Program-made: the position numbers and the translations under genes
Assembly (NCBI RefSeq): GCF_009208565.1
Contig: NZ_WFLK01000008.1
Span: 124,001-188,000 of the forward strand
DNA from: Janthinobacterium aquaticum
GTDB lineage: Bacteria; Pseudomonadota; Gammaproteobacteria; Burkholderiales; Burkholderiaceae_D
DNA: 64,000 bases
Reading direction: 5' to 3'
The notes under the pieces: model-generated
What the model was told of the DNA's origin: nothing
What the model saw: only the letters and a program-made list of their open reading frames with translations
The model's database searches: none
Shown here: positions 52,245 through 60,380 of the stretch, in pieces
Position numbering within the stretch: position 1 is the stretch's first letter
Layout of the letters: each line of letters opens with the position of its first letter

Positions 52245-52335
52245 GGAGAGGTGGATGAGTGGTTGAAGTCGCACGCCTGGAAAGCGTGTATAGGTTCATA
52301 GCCTATCGGGGGTTCGAATCCCCCTCTCTCCGCCA
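52245..52335 (+). tRNA. tRNA-Ser (GGA)
   Basis: A 91-nt class II tRNA starting GGAGAGGTGGATGAGTGG; anticodon GGA in CCTGGAAAG, a long variable arm (TATAGGTTCATAGCCTATC), T-loop GGTTCGAATCC and encoded CCA. It is the probable attachment site for the island that follows. Confidence 0.97.
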
Positions 52336-52344
52336 CAGATACAA

Positions 52345-52381
52345 AAAACAAAAGGCCACCTTCGGGTGGCCTTTTGTTTTT
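52345..52381 (+). terminator. Terminator of tRNA-Ser
   Basis: AAAAGGCCACC, loop TTCG, GGTGGCCTTTT, extended by A- and T-runs. A diverged hairpin of the same design recurs at 60253-60298. Confidence 0.92.
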
Positions 52382-52383
52382 TG

Positions 52384-52602
52384 TGCTCGGCGGAGAGAAG
52401 CACGCCCCCTGCGGGGCGTGCGCGGGGGATTCGAAGGCCTCGCGCCTGCAGGCGCGTGCCGCCCGAATCGCCCATCTGCTGCCGCTACGCGGCAGCTTCG
52501 CGCGCCGAGGGCGCGCTTCGTGGTCCTGATCAGGTTTTTGGCTGAGCATGCTTCCACGACGTCCAACGCATCAGTCCGTGTCTAATTGGCACACTGACCC
52601 CG
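52384..52602 (+). repeat. Island repeat copy A, hairpin-rich
   Basis: About 200 bp beginning GGCGGAGAGAAGCACGCCCC and ending near GTGTCTAATTGGCACACTGA. It contains successive hairpins: GCACGCCCC/GGGGCGTGC (52400-52421), GCTGCCGC/GCGGCAGC and GCGCGCC/GGCGCGC, then GAGCATGCTTCCACG and AACGCATCA. Copies B (57916-58310) and C (60299-61615) share all of these in the same order. It starts right after the tRNA-Ser terminator. Confidence 0.85.
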
Positions 52603-52616
52603 GCAAACGGAACTGC

Positions 52617-52815
52617 TCCCGGCACACAGCGGATGGTCTTGCGTAAGCGATCGGAAGGCGGCGGCTGGCTCGAGTTACTGCTGTTCTTGGTGACCTTCGA
52701 TTCCAGCACCTCCAGCCGTTCCCAAAGGGGCAACACGACGCCCTCAAGCTCGCCGCGTGTGAGGGCGGAGAAGTCGGGAGGGGCGCGTTTTTTGCCATAA
52801 CCAGCATGATGAGCC
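52617..52815 (-). pseudogene. IS66-family transposase N-terminal remnant
   Basis: On the minus strand one frame reads GYGKKRAPPDFSALTRGELE, then LEVLESKVTKNSSNSSQPPP and SDRLRKT, the typical N-terminal coiled region of IS66-type TnpC. It stops making sense at the repeat-A junction (CVPGAVPFAGV), so only about 65 residues survive. No catalytic DDE part is present. Confidence 0.75.
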
Positions 52816-53026
52816 AGCTTTGAAAAGGTTTACAACTGTTTTATGAAAAAGCGTTCAGGCTGAACAGTTACAAAAATTCTTCGATTGGAAAGTTTTTTAT
52901 TGTAGATATAGCATGTTGAGGGCATCTGAAAAATCACACCATGTTAGTATTGAAAATGGTATTCTTTATCCATTTGCGCTTGATGGTATCTTTGTCCATT
53001 CGCGCGTCAACTAATCATGGGTCGAT

Positions 53027-54841
53027 ATGTCGCCAGAAGATTTAAACCAGGATGCACAAATTTTTCTCAAACGACTTAAAAATGATGAGCGAAATTGGGT
53101 TTTGAAAGCATTGACTTGCATCAGGCGTAATTTTGTCGATGCCGATATATGGACGACTGGCGGTGTTGATAGCAAATATATCGACATTAGGGTCGGAGTA
53201 AAAAAACCTGGCAAAATAAAAGGTCGGCCATTGCTGTATTTTCAAAAAATAGCAGGCTCGAAGGCGAGACTTTCACTCAATAGCGATTACCGGGACGGTG
53301 CAGGGATCGCTGCCACGATCGATATGTCGACCAGTGCAGGAGATGTCGCATTGAACGCGTGGTTGGGAAAACTAAAATTGCATCTTTCGGAGTGGCCGGA
53401 GGCGATGAGCGGTGATGGGAATGTCCCTGCAAAATATGGAATTTCTGAAATTAATAAGACGGAGCCAGATGGAACGGGCTTGCCGCCATCAGTTTATGAT
53501 GAGCGGATAATTCCCCTGAATCAAATCTTATACGGTCCGCCTGGCACCGGGAAAACCTTCAATACCGTCACCGCTGCGATGGAGATCGTCGCACCGGAAA
53601 GTGTGCAGAATTACAACGAGCACGATCCGCAGTCGCGCCAGAATCTACAAACAGCATTTCAGCAATATTTGCAAAGCGGGCAAATCGTTTTTTGCACCTT
53701 CCACCAAAGTTTCAGTTACGAAGATTTTGTAGAGGGACTGCGCGCGAGGTCAGAGCAAGGGCAGTTGCAGTATGCTGTCGAGCCCGGTATTTTCAAACAA
53801 CTTTGCGAGCGCGCCAAGCTGGGAACGACAGCGGCGGAAGACCCGTTCGATAAAGCGATAGCGGTACTTGCTGAGCTTTGCAGCGACCCTGAAGCTCGTC
53901 CCGTTCTATCAACCCGAACAGGGAAAAAATTCGAAGTCGAATACGAAGGGAGCAAGACCTTCCGCGTGTTCCCGAAAGAGTCGACGGTGCACGATGCCTA
54001 CTACGTGGCCAATATTGAATTGGTGCGCAAGCTTTACCAGGGGCATGATAAAAAAGGCATGTACAACCCTTCTTACGTCGAAGGCATGCTGAAATACTTG
54101 AAAGAGCAGTGCGGCTTGCCGACTTACCAGCAAGCCCAATCGGTGGCGCAGGAGCGGCGTAATTTCGTCATTATTATCGACGAAATCAACCGCGGAAATG
54201 TTTCCCGTATTCTTGGCGAACTGATTACGCTGATCGAGCTAGGTAAGCGTGCCGGCAATGCCGAAGAGCTGTCAGTCGTCTTGCCGTATTCGAAAGAGCG
54301 TTTCAATATTCCATCAAATGTCTACATCATTGGCACGATGAATACGGCCGACCGGTCGCTGGTCGGCCTTGATATCGCTTTGCGCCGCCGTTTCGCATTC
54401 ACTGAAATGGCACCAAATCCCGACCGTTTGAGTAATCTAAATATCGGTACACTGAACATCGGGGAGCTGCTGCGTGCCATAAATCAGCGCATCGAAGTGC
54501 TGCTGGACCGTGAACATTGCATCGGCCATGCCTATTTCCTCGGTTTGAACGAGCAATCGGATCTCGCGGATCTGGCGTACATCTTCGACCATCAGATCAT
54601 TCCGCTTTTGCAGGAATATTTTTTTGAGGATTGGGAGCGTATCAGCTGGGTTCTGAACGATCAAAACAAGCCCGACCCGGCTCACCGGTTTATTGTCGAA
54701 CCAACGCAAGCGGATGAAAGCGTGGAGGTATTGTTCGGTAAAGGGGCCGAAGCCTTGAAAAACAAGCGCTGGCGTTTGAACCGGGGCGCATTTGTGTTGG
54801 AGCAAAGTTTCATCGGCATATTGCCGGCGAGCAAAGCGTGA
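53027..54841 (+). CDS. mcrB: McrB-type GTPase subunit of modification-dependent restriction system
   Basis: Motor/recognition subunit of the McrBC endonuclease, which cuts DNA with modified cytosines in a GTP-dependent way. 604 aa. The AAA+ domain has Walker A GPPGTGKT (170-177), Walker B FVIIIDEINRGNVS (380-393) and the McrB hallmark MNTADRS (438-444), followed by an Arg-finger region ALRRRFAF. Residues 1-150 form a DNA-recognition domain unlike E. coli McrB: WVLKALTCIRRNFVDADIW, RPLLYFQKIAGSKARLSLNS, WLGKLKLHLSEWPEAM. Which modification it reads is therefore open. Overlaps mcrC by 4 nt. Lower GC than the core genome and position behind tRNA-Ser point to transfer. Confidence 0.93.
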   Translation: MSPEDLNQDAQIFLKRLKNDERNWVLKALTCIRRNFVDADIWTTGGVDSKYIDIRVGVKKPGKIKGRPLLYFQKIAGSKARLSLNSDYRDGAGIAATIDMSTSAGDVALNAWLGKLKLHLSEWPEAMSGDGNVPAKYGISEINKTEPDGTGLPPSVYDERIIPLNQILYGPPGTGKTFNTVTAAMEIVAPESVQNYNEHDPQSRQNLQTAFQQYLQSGQIVFCTFHQSFSYEDFVEGLRARSEQGQLQYAVEPGIFKQLCERAKLGTTAAEDPFDKAIAVLAELCSDPEARPVLSTRTGKKFEVEYEGSKTFRVFPKESTVHDAYYVANIELVRKLYQGHDKKGMYNPSYVEGMLKYLKEQCGLPTYQQAQSVAQERRNFVIIIDEINRGNVSRILGELITLIELGKRAGNAEELSVVLPYSKERFNIPSNVYIIGTMNTADRSLVGLDIALRRRFAFTEMAPNPDRLSNLNIGTLNIGELLRAINQRIEVLLDREHCIGHAYFLGLNEQSDLADLAYIFDHQIIPLLQEYFFEDWERISWVLNDQNKPDPAHRFIVEPTQADESVEVLFGKGAEALKNKRWRLNRGAFVLEQSFIGILPASKA

Positions 54842-56121
54842 TTGACGTAGTCGTTCGCGAATATGCCAGGCTGACAACGGCTGAGGTCATGCCGAGCCTG
54901 GATCTTGCGCAGCTGACCCAGACTGCTTTCAAGTGGCTGTGCAGCATGAATGCGCAATTTCGTAAAAATGGTGTTGTTCTGTTGCAAATTCAAGATCAGC
55001 AATGGTTGTGTCTCGATAACTTCGTTGGAGTCATCGAAACGCCTTGCGGCACGCGCTTGGAAATTTTACCCAAGCATATGTACAGCGCTGACGACGCGGC
55101 CCGCTCGCGCAAATTGTTGTGCAAAATGCTCGGGGTGGTTCACGACCTGCCAGTGCGCGACGTCGGACCTGCCGATATCGAACTGTTCGACCAACCGCTG
55201 ACGGAATGGGTCATGCGCCAGTTCCTGTTGTCACTGGAACATTTGTTGGTGCGCGGTATACGCTTCGACTATAACCGTGTCGAGGAAGAGCAGCGCTATT
55301 TGCGGGGGCAACTGGATGTGGCGCAACAGATGCGGCAACCGGTCGGCAAGCAGCATTTTTTCCGTATCCGGCATGATGTCTTTCTGCCTGATCGTGCAGA
55401 GAACCGGCTCATCAAGAAAGCCTTGGACAGCGTTGCTAAGGCTGCGCAAGATGCTGGCAACTGGCGCTTGGCGCGCGAGCTTTCCGGCGCGCTGGTCGAT
55501 ATCCCTGCATCCCGCAACCCTGGCTTGGATTTTGGCAATTGGGCTGACGATCGTTCGATGGCGCATTATCGCGACATCAAGCGCTGGTGCGAACTGGTCT
55601 TGGGTCAGCAAATGCCGCTGACGCAACAAGGCGCGTGGCATGGGATCAGCATGTTGTTTCCGATGGAGAAGCTGTTTGAGCGCTATGTCGCTAAGTGCTT
55701 GGCCCGCATGATGCCGGCGGGCAGGCGCATCAGCACTGGCGTGGGCAGCAAGCATTTATGCACCCATCTTGAGAAAGAATTTTTCCAGCTCAAACCCGAT
55801 ATCCTGATCCAATCGGCCAACCATCCGCCGGTCGTACTGGACGCCAAATGGAAAAGGCTTGCAGGCAATGGCCCAGAATCAAAACTTAATTATGGATTAA
55901 GCCAGTCCGACTTTTACCAACTTTTCGCTTATGGGCATAAGTATCTGGAGGGGGAGGGTACGCTTATTTTGATTTATCCATGCAGCGACGTCTTCCCGGC
56001 GGCCTTGGAACCATTCCATTTTTCAGGCAAGCTGACGATGTGGGTAATTCCGTTTGACCTCGACAAAGATCTCTTGATTGGCCAATATCGTGCCTTGCCC
56101 TTTTTGGTGGATGCCGCCTGA
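54838..56121 (+). CDS. mcrC: McrC-type nuclease subunit
   Basis: 427 aa; GTG start overlapping the mcrB stop (GTGA). The N-terminal domain contacts the McrB ring (IETPCGTRLEILPKHMYSAD). The C-terminal PD-(D/E)xK nuclease shows ELKPD-type Asp 321 in QLKPDILIQ, LDAKWK with Asp 335 and Lys 337, and QSDFYQLFAYGHKYL. All catalytic residues are present, so the system looks intact. It needs McrB for DNA targeting and GTP-driven translocation. Confidence 0.93.
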   Translation: MIDVVVREYARLTTAEVMPSLDLAQLTQTAFKWLCSMNAQFRKNGVVLLQIQDQQWLCLDNFVGVIETPCGTRLEILPKHMYSADDAARSRKLLCKMLGVVHDLPVRDVGPADIELFDQPLTEWVMRQFLLSLEHLLVRGIRFDYNRVEEEQRYLRGQLDVAQQMRQPVGKQHFFRIRHDVFLPDRAENRLIKKALDSVAKAAQDAGNWRLARELSGALVDIPASRNPGLDFGNWADDRSMAHYRDIKRWCELVLGQQMPLTQQGAWHGISMLFPMEKLFERYVAKCLARMMPAGRRISTGVGSKHLCTHLEKEFFQLKPDILIQSANHPPVVLDAKWKRLAGNGPESKLNYGLSQSDFYQLFAYGHKYLEGEGTLILIYPCSDVFPAALEPFHFSGKLTMWVIPFDLDKDLLIGQYRALPFLVDAA

Positions 56122-56377
56122 TCGGGGAGCGTGCGTGGCGCATCGCGCGATGCTCTTGTTAGGTATCGGCGGATGAGGTATTCGCCTTCGTCACAGTGCA
56201 CGGGCTTAGCGTCTTAGTTGACCTTCCAGTGAATATTAGCTATTATCGTATCACGACATCATTCGTGGTCGGCATACGCAAATTACGGATTCTCTTTTCT
56301 CACTTATAAAAAATAGTGGGAGGCGGATCCGTATGGCCACGCGATCAGCCTCCTGAATCTCACCTAGGAGCCTGAAA

Positions 56378-56605
56378 ATGAAAAATCTCGTCCCATCCCC
56401 CCTCACTACCCCTGAGCTTCGCAAGCTTAAAGGCCGTGCGCTTGCACGTATTGATAGCGAGCAGAAGATGTTGGCCTCCGGTTCGCTTGGCGCCGAGCGA
56501 CTAGTTCTCAACATTGCACTCGATTACATGGAGCGCCACCCAGGCATGCCCTTGAGCGAGGCCGTTTTCGCGGCGCAAGCTTACTGTGATCGAGCACATA
56601 GCTAA
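56378..56605 (+). CDS. Small helical protein, island
   Basis: 75 aa (MKNLVPSPLTTPELRKLKGR at the start), all-helical in appearance, with ERLVLNIALDYMERHPGMPL. AGGAG lies 7 nt before the ATG. The stop is 13 nt before the start of the Sel1-repeat gene, so the two are likely one operon. No family recognised. An antitoxin-like or adaptor role is possible but only by size and pairing. The 256 bases before it (56122-56377) hold only its promoter region. Confidence 0.7.
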   Translation: MKNLVPSPLTTPELRKLKGRALARIDSEQKMLASGSLGAERLVLNIALDYMERHPGMPLSEAVFAAQAYCDRAHS

Positions 56606-56618
56606 GCAAGGGATGACC

Positions 56619-57611
56619 ATGAATAAGCAAACGACATCTGTTTCGTATAACGACGCCACTTATCACCTCCGCATAGGAGGTTGGCTTCAGCATCTTCATA
56701 GCGATCTCTCAGAGGCACTCATGGAGATAGCTACAGAAGACATTCGGCTACCTAACGGGCAGAAAGCAGGCGATTACAAGGCTAAAAAAAAGGAAGAATA
56801 TGACGCTCAGCCTGACAGTTCCTATTCATCAGCCAAAAAGTATCTAAATGTCTGCTCACAGCGCGATTTTAGGCTTGATTGGGACATGCTCATCGGCGTG
56901 ATCAAACAAGAAATAAATGGCACATGCGTTCCTCTTCTATTGGCAAAGCACAAGCTCTCTGGGCCAGAGCGGTACGAAATCCTGAGAGCAGCGAGCAACG
57001 GGCACGTTGGTGCAATGTTCTGGATTGGTGCTCGGCTTAGGGCCAAAAAGGATGACAATTGTCTACTCTGGTTATCGATGGCTCACAACCAGGGGCATGT
57101 CGGGGCGTGCTACGAAATGGCAGTACATCTTAAATCCAAAGGTAATCACAACGAAGCTTTACGCTGTTTGATAGTTTCCGCCGATGGAGGGTTCGATATC
57201 GCCTACATGAGTATTTTTAACATTGACAACTTGATTACTATGTTTAAGATCAAAAAAGTTAATTTACTTGAAAATATGTTAGATGAGTTTGCGGCAACCC
57301 ACTCGTCAAGCGCCAGATATCTCAAAGGCATGCTAATGCTTTTTCAAGGAAAAAAAACCGAAGCGCTGGCAGTTTTGGAAGACTTTTTGAAAAGTCCGAA
57401 AAGACAACCGCCGAAAAGTAGTATTGATAAGGTGTATGAAAAACAAATCAAGGTGGTCGGTAGTTTCGTTGGGGGTATCTTGGCGGATATTGCTTCTGGG
57501 ATGCAGCCGCTGGGTGCCATCCACGCTCGTTGCGAACAGGTTGGATTCATCAAATTTGAGGACTACGATGAATTAGTCATAGCTGTTGAGAGCATACGCT
57601 TATCTGCATAG
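56619..57611 (+). CDS. Sel1-like repeat protein, island
   Basis: 330 aa. Residues about 125-215 form Sel1/TPR-like helical repeats (AASNGHVGAMFWIGARLRAK; LSMAHNQGHVGACYEMAVHL; EALRCLIVSADGGFDIAYMS). The N-terminal 110 residues are charged and helical; the C-terminal part is less regular (GSFVGGILADIASGMQPLGA). ATG 56619 has AAGGG 6 nt upstream; ATG 56613 overlaps that site. Codon use is AT-richer than the core. Sel1 proteins act as scaffolds for protein contacts; in this island between two defence genes it may be part of a two-gene defence or toxin module. Function unknown. Confidence 0.75.
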   Translation: MNKQTTSVSYNDATYHLRIGGWLQHLHSDLSEALMEIATEDIRLPNGQKAGDYKAKKKEEYDAQPDSSYSSAKKYLNVCSQRDFRLDWDMLIGVIKQEINGTCVPLLLAKHKLSGPERYEILRAASNGHVGAMFWIGARLRAKKDDNCLLWLSMAHNQGHVGACYEMAVHLKSKGNHNEALRCLIVSADGGFDIAYMSIFNIDNLITMFKIKKVNLLENMLDEFAATHSSSARYLKGMLMLFQGKKTEALAVLEDFLKSPKRQPPKSSIDKVYEKQIKVVGSFVGGILADIASGMQPLGAIHARCEQVGFIKFEDYDELVIAVESIRLSA

Positions 57612-57915
57612 AGGCCGATTTGGCAAGCAGGTTCGTTGGTTCTCTCTGAAATGATTGTTCGGCTGTACTAGCGTAGATTCAGCTTGACAGGAGATGGCTG
57701 CTGTAATTCTGCTTTCTTTTTTTTGGTCGGTTTTTTTGCCTAGTACGACAGGCCGCTTTGGGGCGAAAGCGGAAGGGACAATTAGAAATTATTGAAATTT
57801 TATTTTCAAGAAAAAAAATCGGTCAGCCAGATAGGGCATAATTAGGGCATGATTATGCTGTGGTTGGATGAATATAGTCAGAACAAGGAACGCTTCCTTA
57901 ATAGGAAATTCTCTC
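57612..57915. other. Non-coding cassette end with GGGCAT direct repeats
   Basis: AT-rich DNA without a gene. AGGGCATAATTAGGGCATGATTA at about 57833-57855 contains a direct repeat GGGCAT(A/G)ATTA. A similar pair (GGGCATATTTTGGGGCAT) occurs at 60161-60178 before repeat copy C. Both lie 60-130 bases before a repeat copy and resemble arm-type sites of a tyrosine recombinase. Confidence 0.45.
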
Positions 57916-58310
57916 TGCAGGCGGAGAGAAGCATGCACGCTGCGGGACGTGCGGGGTGATTCGAAGAATCAGGGCAACTGGCCCGGCCCTCTTCTAATCG
58001 ACTGATTGCTGGCGCTGCGCGGAAGTCCCGCGCGCCTGTGGCGCGCGCTCGTGGGCCTAACGGTCATGGCGGATTTTCCGCCACCCCATATAATGAAACA
58101 TGTAATTCCTGCCGGTCTAGTTAGAGGCGTCAGGGGTGACGCTTGGCAAGATGGCGAGAATTACACTACCATTTTCTTGCATCGCTGCAATATATTGCTA
58201 GCGAGGGGACAGCCTTCGCCATCACTACGGTTGTTTCACGTTAATCAAGTTTCCGACTGAGCATGCTTCCATGGCGCCCAACGCATCAGCCCGTGTCTAA
58301 ATGCCGGACC
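57916..58310 (+). repeat. Island repeat copy B, interrupted
   Basis: Starts GCAGGCGGAGAGAAGCATGC and follows the order of copy A as far as GCGCGCGCTCGTGGGCCTAA (about 58060). After about 190 unrelated bases it resumes with CTGAGCATGCTTCCATGGCG (58257 on) and GTGTCTAAATG. The inserted stretch carries no recognisable gene. No tRNA-like 3' end precedes this copy. Confidence 0.75.
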
Positions 58311-58334
58311 CCGCAACTGCTATGCTGTACAACA

Positions 58335-58420
58335 CCATTCCGGCATCGTGACCAGCGATTCGGTATCGTGACCACTGATTCCGGAAAATGCCCGAAATCG
58401 GTTACGTTCGCCCGGAATAC
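58335..58420. mobile_element. Solo IS21-type terminal repeats
   Basis: Tandem ATTCCGGCATCGTGACCA, GATTCGGTATCGTGACCA and GATTCCGG, as in the multiple terminal repeats of IS21-family elements. No istA or istB is present, so this is a remnant end. The remaining bases to 58608 are AT-rich leader of the next gene. Confidence 0.55.
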
Positions 58421-58608
58421 CCACATACCTTTCAAAATGCTGTTTATCACACGTATTCGCTATAAAAATGTGAGAATTTACGCACTTATGTTTTGATGAA
58501 ATGATATGCTCTACCTATATTTGCTTTTGTTAATTTTTCAGTATCCATCGAAATAATATTTGCAAAAAATTAAGTTTTGATATTTTTAATAATGAAAAAG
58601 GATAGAAA

Positions 58609-60090
58609 TTGATAAATGCTCTCCCATCTAGTTTAAATAGTCTTGTTGAGAAAATTGATGCTGCCATAAAAAGTTGGCCAGTGCATGTATCTTTGGAGCA
58701 CGCAATTAGGTGGGTCCTGCAATTTGAAGCCGAAGACTATGGTCTTGCGGTTAGAATTCTTGAACACATTGATGTTTTAGGAATAAGTGAGGTCAGGGCC
58801 GCGCTGGAAATTGCACACACTAAGCTACTGCGAAAAATATCAGAGAAGGGAACACCTCTAAAAGGGGATAATACTTTGTTCGCAGCTATTGGCAGCTCGG
58901 CTAAGAGTGGATCATTAATTGCATATCATTACAGAGTAACAGCGGATATCGCGGAAGATAACTTTGTTTCAAGTGATGAAGAGGATATTCTCAATTTAAC
59001 GAAAATTGACAATATTGTATTGGTTGATGACGTGATCGGATCAGGACGGACCATCGCAAAAGAGGTGAAGAGAGTTGGGGAAGAAGTTTATTCACTGTCG
59101 CGGTCGAGAAATATATTTGTGTTAACTGTGGCCGGCTATAGTGATGGAATTAAACATGTTCTTGACGAAACTGGTGCGACTGTAGTGACGGCACTTGAAT
59201 ATAATACTAATGACACGGTTGCCAATTTGGATGGAGTATTCTATTCGGGGATGCCAGTATCGGAAAGAAACGTGGCCTTGGAAAAGATAAAAAGATATTG
59301 CAGAAATATTTCCACTTCTAGCCTTGGTTACACTGATTTGGGAGGGTTGTTAGTTTTCGATCACAACACGCCCAATACAACGTTGCCGATCATATGGAGT
59401 AGCAGTAAAGGATGGCAGCCTCTATTCCCTCGCGCCGGCAAGATTATTGGCGCTGCAAAAATTTTAAAGAGCGCAGCAGATGAACGCGCAAAGTCTGCCG
59501 AAGCTAAGCCAAGCCAAAAAAATCCTAACATTCGCCAGACGGCAGAGGTAACGCTTTTCGTAGAAGGGAAGGTTGATGAAATTTTTGTTGATTATTTAAG
59601 TAAAAGACAAAATCTGTCAGCTCGTTTGGGAGTTGGTAATATTAATTCGGTAGCATTGGGCGGGTTGTATCAGTCACCAAGATTGTTGGAGCTTCTTAGG
59701 GATAGCAGAAAATACGCTATCTTCGTTTTGGATAACGACAAACATGCTGTGCGGGCTGCGGTACGGTTATCCAACCTTGAAGGCGTACAGGTTATGCATT
59801 TAAATCCAACCTTTATGGGACTTCTTGATATTGCAAAAATATATTCGCAACGCGACAGATTTCCTGGTCTTCCTGATCAGATCGGAGAGACAAATAATGA
59901 GATATGGTTGCACGAGGTAGAAATGGCTACTCTTAAGAGGGGGCCGGTGTACGCGAATTCAGATCGAATTGCACAAATTATCGATGAGTTTATCGATTTA
60001 GAAAAATACGAAAATTTTTCTTCACAACTTAAAGTTCACGTAGATAAAATTTTTGAAGAAATAGAACCCTTAGGAAAGAAAAGCAAATAA
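58609..60090 (+). CDS. Phosphoribosyltransferase-like / TOPRIM fusion, putative defence protein
   Basis: 493 aa, start TTG 58609 with AAGGA 6 nt upstream. Residues about 20-285 look like the phosphoribosyltransferase domain found in conflict systems (PRTase-CE type): a PRPP-loop motif NIVLVDDVIGSGRT at 135-148, an N-terminal helical part, and DHNTPNTTLPIIW at 251-263. Residues about 312-420 form a TOPRIM domain: LFVEGKVDEIFV with Glu 319 and FVLDNDKH with Asp 375 and Asp 377. TOPRIM domains of this kind are nucleases in OLD/Gabija-type defence proteins. AT-rich codon use and position between island repeats indicate transfer. It is the only gene of its cassette. Activity and trigger are inferred; the two-domain reading is from motifs. 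Confidence 0.8.
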   Translation: MINALPSSLNSLVEKIDAAIKSWPVHVSLEHAIRWVLQFEAEDYGLAVRILEHIDVLGISEVRAALEIAHTKLLRKISEKGTPLKGDNTLFAAIGSSAKSGSLIAYHYRVTADIAEDNFVSSDEEDILNLTKIDNIVLVDDVIGSGRTIAKEVKRVGEEVYSLSRSRNIFVLTVAGYSDGIKHVLDETGATVVTALEYNTNDTVANLDGVFYSGMPVSERNVALEKIKRYCRNISTSSLGYTDLGGLLVFDHNTPNTTLPIIWSSSKGWQPLFPRAGKIIGAAKILKSAADERAKSAEAKPSQKNPNIRQTAEVTLFVEGKVDEIFVDYLSKRQNLSARLGVGNINSVALGGLYQSPRLLELLRDSRKYAIFVLDNDKHAVRAAVRLSNLEGVQVMHLNPTFMGLLDIAKIYSQRDRFPGLPDQIGETNNEIWLHEVEMATLKRGPVYANSDRIAQIIDEFIDLEKYENFSSQLKVHVDKIFEEIEPLGKKSK

Positions 60091-60160
60091 AAATACTCGT
60101 GATAGGAGAGTTTAGTATTGTAGATTGTCTGCCTTTAGGCAAAGTCGTGCAGCTTTCAAG

Positions 60161-60298
60161 GGCATATTTTGGGGCATGTGGCTAGCCGGGAAGAGCAAGG
60201 CCGTAGCGCTACATGGGTTACTTGCATTGATAGGAATCCCCCCTCTCACCAAGGACGAAAAAAGAAAAGCTACCCTCGGGTAGCTTTTCTTTTCGTCC
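60161..60298 (+). repeat. Attachment-like junction: GGGCAT repeats, tRNA-Ser 3' remnant, terminator
   Basis: Three parts in order: GGGCATATTTTGGGGCAT (60161-60178); GAATCCCCCCTCTCACCA (60234-60251), a diverged match to the last 20 bases of tRNA-Ser (52316-52335); and a terminator at 60253-60298 with GCTACC-CTCG-GGTAGC flanked by A- and T-runs. The order tRNA end, terminator, repeat repeats that at 52316-52602, as expected of a right attachment site. Confidence 0.55.
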
Positions 60299-60380
60299 GC
60301 AGGCAGAGAGAAGCACGCCCCCTGCGGGGCGTGCGCGCGAATTCGAAGGGTCGGGCCTGCCGGCCCGGCCATCTCCGAAT

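Noticed and set aside
58006..58260. 84-codon plus-strand frame inside repeat copy B
   Set aside because: It runs across repeat hairpins and unrelated insert, has no Shine-Dalgarno and no conserved feature.
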